A stretch of 64,000 nt of DNA, taken from Nymphalis io. Its lineage: Eukaryota; Arthropoda; Insecta; Lepidoptera; Nymphalidae. Position 1 is the first letter of the stretch. Each line of letters begins with the position of its first letter. Made by a program: the position numbers and the translations under genes. The notes beneath the pieces are model-generated. The model was not told where the DNA came from. It worked only from the letters and a program-made list of their open reading frames with translations, and searched no databases. The stretch spans positions 10,354,001-10,418,000 of the forward strand of contig NC_065906.1 in the NCBI RefSeq assembly GCF_905147045.1, written 5' to 3'. This document shows, piece after piece, positions 1 through 11,300 of the stretch.

Positions 1-899
1 CGGAAACACAGACGTAGGGGAATTTGTGTATGGTACCTTATAAAGTTTCACCCACTTGGAAATGTTGAAGTGTGTTGTGTTTTTTTGTGATTGATGTGCA
101 CGTAGAACCCCAAGCACAGTGGTACATACATCCTAAGCACCTGATCCCAACGGCTTCTCTATCTATATCGAAGTCGTTAAAATGTAAGCTTTTCGAGAAA
201 GGCTTTATTAATACCTACACAAATTCGCACCATAAGCCCACAGTTTTAGTTATCATGTTTATTTATTTTATAATTATTTCTAAAAGAATAATTTATTCTT
301 TATGGTAACGTTGATTTTGTCTAATATTTTAAAATTTTAATTGCACTTACCTTATTAATGTTATAATGTAAATTTAGTTAAAGTAAAAACTTTCTCCAAG
401 AAAATATAACACAAAAAAAAATCAACACTAGGGTATTTTTGTTAGAATATCGATACTCATTTTGGTCAATGATATTTTTTCTTTTTCTGCTTTAGTATTA
501 CCTAATACATTAGTCTGATATTCCTAAAAATTGTTATCAAGCTTTTGTTGGTTTTATTAGACAGTAAGCTTACTGCGATTTGCATTTCTAGTTTAGCGAA
601 TGTTGGGTTTCAGATTGTTTGCGAATAGTTGGCATGTATTACGTTGGATGAATTGGAAATTTTTATTTTCCTTTTTTAGAGATCTGTTTTATATTTTAGC
701 TATTTTTATACTTTTGTATTTTGTTTTGCATAACGTGTTCTTTGTTTCAATGTTATACTCCAAGCAATTAGTTTTGTGTATAGGAAACTTTTATAATTAA
801 AAAAAAAAACATATTAGTCATCAGATTTTATTACTTTCTATGATATTAAATAGGGTTTTTATTATTGTAGCCTAGCATACAACTGCCTACAAATATAGC
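1..899. other. Upstream Nrx-1 intron sequence, no gene seen
   Basis: AT-rich DNA with only short chance reading frames (72-308 and 600-800 have no splice context or recognisable motif). By gene structure it should be intronic to Nrx-1. Confidence 0.6.
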
Positions 900-1100
900 T
901 CTGTAAGAAATATTAACCATTCCTTGCATCACAAATGCGTCACCAGCCTTGAGATCTAAGATGTTACGTCCCTTGAACCTGTAGTTACACTGGCGTATCT
1001 GTAGTTACACTAGCTCATTCAACATTCAAGCCAGTACACAACAATACTGAGTATTGCTGCTTGTCAGTAGAATATAGTCAGAGCGGGTGTTACCTACCCA
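900..1100 (-). repeat. Family-B repeat, 5' part missing its tail
   Basis: It carries the family-B core (TAAGAAATATTAACCATT, TAGTTACACTGG, ACACAACAATACTGAGTATT). It stops at CTACCCAGG, where a second B copy starts with its poly-T. Divergent, therefore old. Confidence 0.75.
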
Positions 1101-1102
1101 GG

Positions 1103-1380
1103 TTTTTTTTTTATAGAATAGGAAGGCGGACGAGCATATGAGCCACCTGATGGTAAGTGGTCACCAAACGCCCTTAGACAATGGCATTGTAAGAAATGTC
1201 AACCATCGCTTGCATAGCCAATGCGCCACCAATCTTGGGAACTAAGATGTTATATCCTTGTACCTGTATTTACACTGGCTCACTCACCCTTCAAACCGGA
1301 ACACAACAATAACAAGTACTGTTGTTTTCGCGGTAGAATACCTACCCAGGTGGGCTTGCACAAAGCCCTACCACAAAGTA
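1103..1380 (-). repeat. Family-B SINE-like repeat, near full length
   Basis: It starts with poly-T (a poly-A tail on the minus strand) plus ATAGAATAGGAAGGCGGACG, includes GGCCACCTGATGGTAAGTGG-like sequence, and ends near CTACCACAAAGTA. It lies directly beside the older copy at 900-1100. Reading frames at 1221-1497 are products of this repeat and are not genes. Confidence 0.85.
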
Positions 1381-2197
1381 AAGAAGCTTACCAATTCCAA
1401 TATTGTTCATTTAGTTCATAACACTATCAATTACTATAAATTACGTAATTTATCAATTACAAAAATGATAAATGAAATTAATTTCCTTATAAAATAAAGA
1501 TAATAATTACAATATGATAATATAATTAAAACTATTTTGTATGTAATTTTGTTTTAAATTCAGTTGTAAATCATTAAAATGATAAGCTAAAATATGTATG
1601 TTATGAACTGCTACTGAGTTAAGTATGCACAATTGTAATTCGTTTGATACTATGCAGGTAGAATGTATTATGTGATTTGCATCTAGCATGTAGTGCTGTT
1701 ACAATTAGCCGTGATATGCATATTGGTGATCAAACAGTATGGAATAATTTATAGCGTTGTATTTCTCAATTGTATATATTTCTTGTATATATTTCTTTCA
1801 ATATAAATTTCTTGTTATTATACTATATACAAATTACTAGCAAATGTACCATATGTGGTGTAAAAAAGTTAAGAGTATTATGAAATACATACTATAATTA
1901 TTATTAAAAATATATCAAATGTTCCAATAGGACTTCTTAGCATTTGACAAAAGATTCACTTAATACTAAATAAATAGGTATTTTTCAATCAACAAACGCG
2001 AGTTTCAGATTAAGACCTCAATAGAATTATGTATATACAAACACTTATATTTATATATATAGTTCTTTGAAGTTTTTTCAAGTATATTTTATACTGCAAG
2101 TGTATTTTCTAGATTATTATTTTTGTTTCCATAATTTTACTATACACTTAATTGTTCAAATTTATGTATATCACAATAATTATATCGTGTGTTTCAG

Positions 2198-2390
2198 GCG
2201 GATCTCTTTGCTGTGGAGATTCTCAATGGGTATATTTACGTCCACGTGGATTTAGGGTCTGGAGGCGTTCGAGTTAGGGCTTCTCGAAGACGGGTCGACG
2301 ATTCGCATTGGCACGAATTTCTTCTGAGAAGAACTGGTAGAGATGGAAGAGTCACTGTTGATGGGGCCAATGCTGAGTTTAAGACGCCTG
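2198..2390 (+). CDS. Nrx-1: Nrx-1 exon: middle of LNS3 (laminin G) domain
   Basis: The acceptor tttcag ends at 2197 and the donor gtaata starts at 2391. It encodes ADLFAVEILNGYIYVHVDLG and continues with a typical LamG strand pattern (DDSHWHEFLLRR, then VTVDGANAEF). It enters in phase 0 and ends with one leftover base that completes a Gly codon in the next exon. The first part of the domain is outside the window. Confidence 0.92.
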
Positions 2391-5300
2391 GTAATACAAC
2401 ATTTATAATCAACGAAAGTTTATAGTAGGATTGATGTAGCATCTTGTTAAATTGTACTCGATAGGGAGGAAAAATATCGTAAGGAATCCTACATATGTCA
2501 CATAAAAGTCTCCTACTATTGTAGCAATGTTAGGACAAGATCCAAACTTCATATAAGATGAGGAGATCTTTGCCTTGCGTAAATGTACCCATTCTATGTG
2601 TAATATTTAAAAAAAGTATCCATTTGTGTGATACTATAACGTTATTATTTTTTTTCTATTTGGGTAAAGGTGAATCGAATCAACTCGAGCTCGATGGGCC
2701 TCTTTTTGTTGGTGGTCTTGGTTCGGAATACTCCGCCTCTAGGACGCCGGCGGCGTTGTGGACAGCTGCTTTAAGACAGGGCTTTGTTGGATGCATTCGT
2801 GATTTGGTGCTAAATGGGAAACCGCAGGATCTGACCGCTTATGCAAGACAACAAGATTCTGGTAAAGAAAACGATTTTGGAAATAACGTTTTATTATATC
2901 AAAGATCGGGTTTGAATTAATTCCCATCTTTTATAACTTTAAGTGTAAATAAAAAAATATGTGTTTTAATTTTTAGCATCTGTCAGACCAGCTTGTCATG
3001 TATTGATGAAGCAATGTGTCAGTTCTCCTTGTCAGCATAGTGGGATTTGCACTGAAGGCTGGAATCGACCAATATGCGATTGTTCTGCTACAAATTATGG
3101 TGGACCTACTTGTGGACGAGGTGAGTGAAACTTTGATAAATGATCGATGCATACCTGTGATATATATTTCGGATCATCTAGTTAAAATACTTTTTTCACA
3201 GTTATAATGTGATTTTTTTTATAGCAACTGTGTTTTGATTGCGAATTTTAAGTCGGTAAAGTGAATCATATCTAACACTTCTGTTCGTCTCCAGAATTTC
3301 AATTCTTAATAAATCATTGCGCGAGGCAAATTTTTTAGAGTTCCATATTTAAAACCTTTTCATAGTTGCGTTTCTAATATTAAATATTACTAATTAAAAT
3401 ATCACGCCCATCCGACACGTAATGCTTACATAAATAATAACTTCTGTTCTACTTTGGGAATTTCATTATCTTTTACTGCATAAAATAATAACAAGCCGAG
3501 ATGGCCCAGTGGTAAGAACATATGAATCTTAACCGATGATCGTGGGTTCAAACCCGGGCAAGCACCACTGAATTTTCATGTGCGTAATTTGTGATTATAA
3601 TTCATCTCGTGCTTTACGTTGAAGGAAAACATCGTGAGGAAACCTGCATGTGTCTAATCACTGAAATTCTGCCACATGTGTATTCCACCAACCCGCATTG
3701 GAGCAGCGTGGTGGAATAAGCTCAAAACCTTCTCCTCGAAAAGAGGAGAGGAGGCCCAGCAGTGGGACATTCACAGGCTGTTACGGTACGGTGTTTTGAT
3801 TCCTTTTTAACTATTAATAAATTTCAGAATCGGCTACAATTTTCCTCAATGGCAGTCAACATCTCACAGCTGCACTTGGACCTGAGCACGTCACGCAAAC
3901 CGAAGAACTACTACTGCGGTTCCGTACTACTAAAGCGGGATTACTACTTAGAACTGCATCTGAACATTCAGCTGATAGGATCGAATTAGCCGTAGCTGCA
4001 GGAAGGGTTAGGGCCAGTGTAAGGTTAGGAGATAGAGAAAAGGTACGTTATTTGATATTATTTTTATTTTTATTTTATACGTTGGTGGATCAGCAAATAG
4101 GCCACCTGATGGTGAGTGGTTACCACAGCCCATAGACATTAGTAATGAAAGAAATATTAATTATTCCGTACTTCGCTAATGCACCACCAACCTTGGGAAT
4201 TATTCCTGTAGTTACACTAAATCTTAGTATTTGTTTTGTAATTTAAAAAATGATAGCTGTATTATATTATATTAGTAATACAATTTCCATTTACTTTTCG
4301 GTTACTCTAATCTGTCAAATACTGGCTCACTCATCCTCCAAATTGGAACGCAACAATACAATAACGATAGCGGTATATCTTATGAGTGAGTGGTACATAC
4401 CCAGACGGGCTTGCACAATACCCTACCAACTCAAACAAACAGTTTATTACATGATTACTTGGAATCTCCACCTTAAATGGCCAGTGTACGCTTAAAATAT
4501 TATGACAATAGGTAAATTATAATATACTAAAAAAAATGTTGTGTAAAATACAGGAAGTATAAAAAGATATATTTTTTTACGTGATATTTAACGAATCAAT
4601 TATAATGTTACAGAATCTTCTAGCTGGTACAAATGTAGCAGACGACAAGTGGCATACGGTTCGCTTTTCGCGCCGCGCATCAAACCTTAAGCTGCAGGTA
4701 GACGGAGGGCAGCCAGTCCGCGGTACGTTATGTACGTATGCACGGGACAGCACCCGCACCATTTTATTTTGACCCTAATGTAGTGGAACATAAGGTTGGT
4801 TTTGATTTTGCTCTGTTAAAACGAGGTAATAACTTCTTATTGCGGTATTTTTTAAATACCAAATAATTTGTCAATAAAAAGAAAAAAACTACGACAAAAT
4901 AATAAAATTATTTATTATTAGATATTTGAAATGACAATGCTTTATGTTATTAGATTACAAAATTTCATTTTTAATAAATATTATAACATACAAAGCGAAA
5001 TCAATAGTAGAGTTAATTTTAAGGAGCCTAATGTTTTAATAGAAACAGTTTAATAATTGCACTAAATATATTAAAACTGAATTTAGAACTAAAACATTCA
5101 CTAAAAAAAATGTGCAATTATGAATCTTAATAAGAATGAAATACAGTTAACTTTCTAATGACGCTAAAGACTATAGTAGGCGTCCCTTGATGTTAGATGT
5201 CCTATTAGCTGTAGATAGAAGCTTATTTTGAGTTGGTTTTAGCTGGCACTTGGTACCTTCACCTTTCTGTTCTTCTAATGCTTTTATTTCTTCTTTGTTG

Positions 5301-8300
5301 TTTGACTTTTCTTTTCTTTCTCCTGTAGCTCCTTTATATTATTTTCAGCAATTGAAAATAATTACATGTGTTGGTTGCGTTTTTGGGACTTCTGTTAAAA
5401 ATATGTTTTTTTTTTAAACCGATATGAAATTAAATGTTGCCAAAATGATAACCAATTACATGTAATTAAAAAAGAAATTAGATTTAAAAATAAACACCTT
5501 AAAGTAAATTTGTCTTTTTCTTACATGTATGAAGGAGACGAATTTCAGCAGAACTTTACTTCAACTATTAGTTACGATAACAGTTAATGTAGTATCTCTC
5601 TGGTTAGTTACGAAAGGTTACAAGTATTAACTAGATTAGTTAAAGCTAGTTCCTGTTAAATTGTAAAATCGCTACAAACTATAATTTCTAACACCACACT
5701 TTCGATTGAAGTAATTTAGACTTGAAAATAATCTTTTCTGTGGAGCTTGGCTATTTTCCTGCAAATATTTTTGGGCTGATAGACTCTGATTGTAAATATA
5801 TTTTGATGCTGCTAATCGTGAATCTGTAAGGCGTTTAATTTGCTAGTTTCTATTGATTTTAACGTCAATGTTGTGACTAAATGTAGCATTATTATCGAGA
5901 TTATTAATTTTATCATTGAATTCGATTTGTTTTACAGCTGAAACAATTCTAGGAAAAGCGTCAACTTTAGAAATTTCGACGCTACATTTAGGAGGACTAT
6001 ATCATCCGGAAGAAGAAATCCAAATGACATCTACACTACCTAATTTTGTCGGTTATCTACAGAAATTCATTTTCAATGGCATAAAATACATAGATATGGC
6101 TAGAACACTCGGAATTGGCAGTAGTGATGAAAACAACAATATATACGATACGTCTAATATCATATTTACTGGTAAATTCGTAAAACCAGATTCTTTAAAT
6201 GTTTATAAGGCTGTGACATTTAAATCAAAACACACGTACGTTGGATTGCCTTTACTTAAGGCATACGGGAATACGTATTTAGATTTTTATTTCCGAACGA
6301 CAGAAATGGATGGTTTATTATTCTATAACGGAGGAAAGAAACAAGATTTTATAGCTGTGGAATTGGTTAATGGCCATATTCATTGCGTGTTCAATCTTGG
6401 TGATGGAGTGGTAACAATGAAAGATAAATTGAAGAGTTTTCTAAATGACAATAGATGGCACTCAGTCTCAATAAGAAGACCGACTCCAAAAATCCATACG
6501 ATGCAAGTCGATGAAGATTTAGAAATGCATACAACAAGTAAGAATAAACTGAAAATACCACAAAAGCAATTATTTGCAGAAAACTATTTTACAAATTTTG
6601 GTTTAATTTTAGGTTCAAATCTTATGCTGGAGCTAGATAGCGTTCTATACGTGGGTGGGGTACCAAAGGAAATGTACACAGCGTTGCCAGTAGGTGTGCT
6701 TTCAAGGCAAGGGTTTGAAGGGTGTATGTCAAGCTTGGATCTTCCAGGGGAGTCGCCGTCTTTGATAGAAGATGCTGTTGTACCAAGTTCTTCATTAGTA
6801 TCAGGATGTGAAGGTATATAAATATAACATTTCTTTTTTTCAAAATTTCCATTTCTTTTTTGAATATAATATTTACTTGTACATGACACTTGACACAGGT
6901 CCTACTAAGTGCACACACAACGCGTGCGCCAACAAGGGTGTGTGCGTGCAACAGTGGAACACTTACGTGTGCGATTGTGATCTTACTTCCTTCACGGGAC
7001 CCACTTGTTACGATGGTAAGAATATTTTGTTCTAATGATTATATTATTGTAGATTTTACTTACTACGTTTTACATTCAATATAACTTTAACCTGTTCGTG
7101 CCATTTTTCATAAAATCTTTATGTCTAGTTATTCGTTAATAAGGTTAAATTAACGAAATGCATTGTAAACGAAGGCTTGTCAGCTTGTATATTATAAATA
7201 TGTAGAATGTTTGAATTTAGTTGTTCTAATTAAATTCAGATTTTATTATTATATAATCTTATCATCTCTCACAAATCCATATATTGTTTTCGATCATTAT
7301 ACTCACACCTTCGATGACATTTTTAAATATATAGTAAGTTTTTTAATCATATATTATTATGTTTTTCAGAATCAATTGCATACGAGTTCGGTCCCGGTCG
7401 AGGCATCATAACCTACACGTTTCCACCTAGCGCAGTCGCAGATACCGAAACTGACAAAGTAGCTGTCGGTTTTGTTACAAGCAAGTCTGATGCCGTGTTG
7501 TTGAGGATCGAGTCTTCTAATACACAGGATTATATGCAGATGGAAATAGTAAGTGTTCGATATCTTTTATTTCTGTGGTTGTTCTAAGAGCTGTTATAAT
7601 TATGTAAGTAATATTATAAATATGTTTCTAGTTAGTCTTGAAAAAATAAAAAGTAATTTCGCAACGAATTTTTTAACATATAAAATTAAAAAAATATTGT
7701 TTTCATGTTAACTGTGAACAATATGGATGTTATATAGTTTTTTTATTTTGTTTTTTTTTTTTAATTTTTTTTTTTATACTATCTTTATATAAAAATGTTT
7801 CGCTACTATGGACTCCTAAGTTCGCTATTTGATAGTAGAGAAATCTTTCGTAAATATTTCCCGACTTACACTGAAGACAACAAGACAGACATGTGTACTT
7901 TTGTGGTGAGCAAAATCACTTATCTCCGTTTTGCTATTAAATTTATTTAGGCGCTAATTCAGTGTATTTAGAATACACTGAATTAGCGCCTAAATAAATT
8001 TAATGTAAATGTAAAATAAATAGTAAACAACGTGATTGAAAATATTACGACTTTTTTCCTTGGACTATATTTTACACTCACAATCAATTAAATGTAACAT
8101 AACCAATCGGAACTTGAGTTGTTTATTTCTCTAGTACGAAAATAAATTAAATTTCAGCACTTAATTTATGAGACATTAAGAATACATAAATAATTATCGG
8201 TGGTATCGAAATGAAGAGCAAAGCTGATCATACATTTGTAAAATAACATTTTAATGTTTTAGTTGCTAATAATATAGAAAAAAAAATCGATTTGTGTTTT

Positions 8301-11300
8301 TTTATTATGTGAAAATTTTATTTTTTCTCCAGATTCGGGGTAATCTATTCATGGTCTATAACGTGGGTGATGGCGATCATCCGTTGGGTGACGAAGCGGC
8401 GAGGGTGGACGACGGCGCGTACCACGTGGCTCGGTTCACAAGGAACGGTAGCCGAGCGGCGCTACAGTTGGACAACTACGCTGTTAATATAAGACATCCA
8501 CAGGGTAAGTTCGTTTTAAAATGTTATAGTTATTAACACTGCTTTTGTAAAAGGTTTTTTGGCAATATGATATAATATGTAACCTACTTCGGTATTTAGA
8601 ATTGAAATATAATGATAGATAATCAAATTTATTTACAGTTTCATCAATAACGGTGAATTACGGTTGCCCTTATTATTATTGATAAATAATTTGTTTTAAT
8701 GCATTTTTTTTTATGTATTTTCGTAAATTCAAGTAAGAAAGCATAATTCATATTTATTTAGTTGACTTATTTAAAGTTTCGTTATTTAAATATTTTGTAA
8801 CCTGATTAAAAATTTGTACTTGTTTTGTGAAATTAATAAATAATTACTATAAACGTGGCGGTTCAACTTTAATACGAATCGTCATTGAAATCATTATCCT
8901 ATTAATTTTGGTTTGGCTCATCGAAGTCTCCAAGATGAAATGTTTTTAAGCCTCTTACGACCAGCTGCCAATTCTTCCTGGGAAATATTTTGATAGGTGG
9001 TCCGTTTTACGTCAAAGCTCGGATCGTTGAGGCACCGGTAATGTCGGAAGCGTCTATCACAAAATTTCCGTTAATGTGGCTCCAGCGACATTCTTCGGCT
9101 CGGATGGAGTGGCTCTATTCTGCTCTGCCGGGAATAGGAGGCCAGAGCTTAATACCGGGGATCGGAAAAGAGACACTCCGTTTAGATATTAACGAAGCTC
9201 ACGCGTGCGTGGTGCCGGCAGGCGGGCAGCAGTCGTCCATATTCAACGGCATGTCGCGCGTGGTGGTGGGCGGCGGCGGCGGCGGCGCGCGCTCGTTCCG
9301 CGGCGTGGTGGCGGGGCTCGTGCTCAACGGCGCGCGCGTGCTGGACCGCGCGGCCGCCGCCGACCCCGCCGCCGCGCTGCGCGGGGACGTGCGCCGCGCC
9401 GCCGCGCCGCTCGACCGTGACATCAACCGCATGCAACAGGTGAGGCCCCCTCGCTCGCAATCCTCTTCTTAATCATTTCAAGTAGCTTATCATTTTGTTG
9501 GTGTTTTCTGTTAATTAATACTAATAATTCTTACATATAAATAAAATAGTATACAATCGTTTCAAAATATTCACGCTATACCAAATGTTTAATTTTGAAT
9601 ATCGTTTAAACCGATTGGACGAGATAGCTGATTGGCATGTATGAGATTTTGAATTTAAAATGCAATAATTTATCGTTTCACTTGTTTCCGGTTCAAGACT
9701 CCCCCATCGGGCTACGGTGGCCCTGGGGTGCTGGACGAACTCGTGTACTCCGGTGCCGGTTCGGGCTGTCGGGATGACGACGAAGACGCTTGTGTGCTCC
9801 CCGACGCGGGGTCTGGGGACGATCTCATCACCCCAGTCTACGTCCCGTCTACAAGACGACCACCTTCTAAGTTGCATAAGGTAAGCTTATTATTTTAATG
9901 CGTCTTCTTATGTCTGGTGTTTAGAACTTCATTATGATCTGGTACCAACTATGAATGTCCCACTATTGGACTAGAGTCTCCTCTCCCTTTTTGAGGAGAA
10001 GGTTTGGAGCTTATTCCACCACGCTGCTACAGTGCACGTTGGTGAAATACACAAGTGGCAAAATTTCAGTAAAATTAGACACATCCAGGTGCTCAATATT
10101 TTCCTTCACCATAAAGCACGAGATAACTTAAAATCACAAATTAAGCACGTAAAAATTCAGTAGTGCTTGCCCGGGTTTAAACTCACGATCATCGGTTAAG
10201 ATTCACGCGTTCTTACAATTCTAACTAACGCGTTCTAAAAATCTAGCGAAAAACTTCTAATTGCATTAAAAGGGCTCATTCTTCTATTCTGCGTGTTCAG
10301 GCTAACGGAAAAAAATTGGAACACATGTTACTGATCCGTAATGGCCCTGTGATTAAAGAACGAGTATCTTATCTGACGATTTCGAATTCATATGACGAAT
10401 GAAGCAGCTTGACCTCGTCCTCAAGGAGAGTAGGCCTTACCCCAGCAGTCGGATATTTACAGTCAGCTATTACTATATCTGAATTTGAACGGACTATGTA
10501 AGTTTCACGTGTCCCATTAATTAAGCATTGCGGAACTTTTCTATTCAAGTTTCCATTGAGAGAGTTCTTCGGAAAAAAACATTCGTCAATAAAATTCAGA
10601 AAATAACGTTCATCGAAATGAAATATTAATTACGTTTTTACAGAGGCTTAAAATGTATTTAACTAATTTCCCGTGTATTTTCCGTAGGGTGATATCAGCG
10701 GTAAGCTTATGAAGCCTTGCGACGATGAGGACTGCATTGAAGGTTCTGGTGCCAGTGGAGAAGAAATCACTGAACCAGAACATCCTGTGACCACGTAATT
10801 ATTTTCACATATTTATGTATTCTCAACAGAAGAGTAATTTTTAAAGTCTTAAGTTCATTTTTATTGCAAAATTTGTGAAATTTTGATACTGTTCTATGTA
10901 TTTAGTTAATTATTTATTTTAGAAAAAAAAAAAATTTAACACTTAAGGCTTTATGCAAGTCCGCCTGGGTAGTAGCACACACTCATAACATATTCAACCG
11001 CCAAACAGCAATAATTAGTATTGGTGTGTTCTTATTTGAAGAGTAATGAGTCGTTGTAACTCCAGGCGCAAGATACATGTAAGTTTCCAGATTGGTTAAT
11101 ATTTTGAACAGTGCCAATGTCTATAGGCTATGGCGACCATCTACCATCAGGTGGCCCATTTGCGTACCCACCTTCTTATTTTATGTAAAAAAGTGAGTTT
11201 CGACATTAACTTGAGGATTATTTTATAATCATTCAAAGTATCTTCATTGACCTCTTCCAACAGTTCGGTTTAAAGAACTTTATTTATTATTAAGACATTA

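Noticed and set aside
3493..3570. tRNA gene
   Set aside because: Box A and box B are present but no acceptor stem or cloverleaf closes, and the sequence recurs as SINE heads with bodies and tails.
6584..6951. Two minus-strand ORFs antisense to the LNS5/EGF-C exons
   Set aside because: Fully explained as shadows of Nrx-1 coding exons.
9182..9460. Long minus-strand and frame-shifted ORFs over the GC-rich Nrx-1 exon
   Set aside because: GC-rich DNA keeps all frames open; only the plus frame continuing the LamG domain is meaningful.
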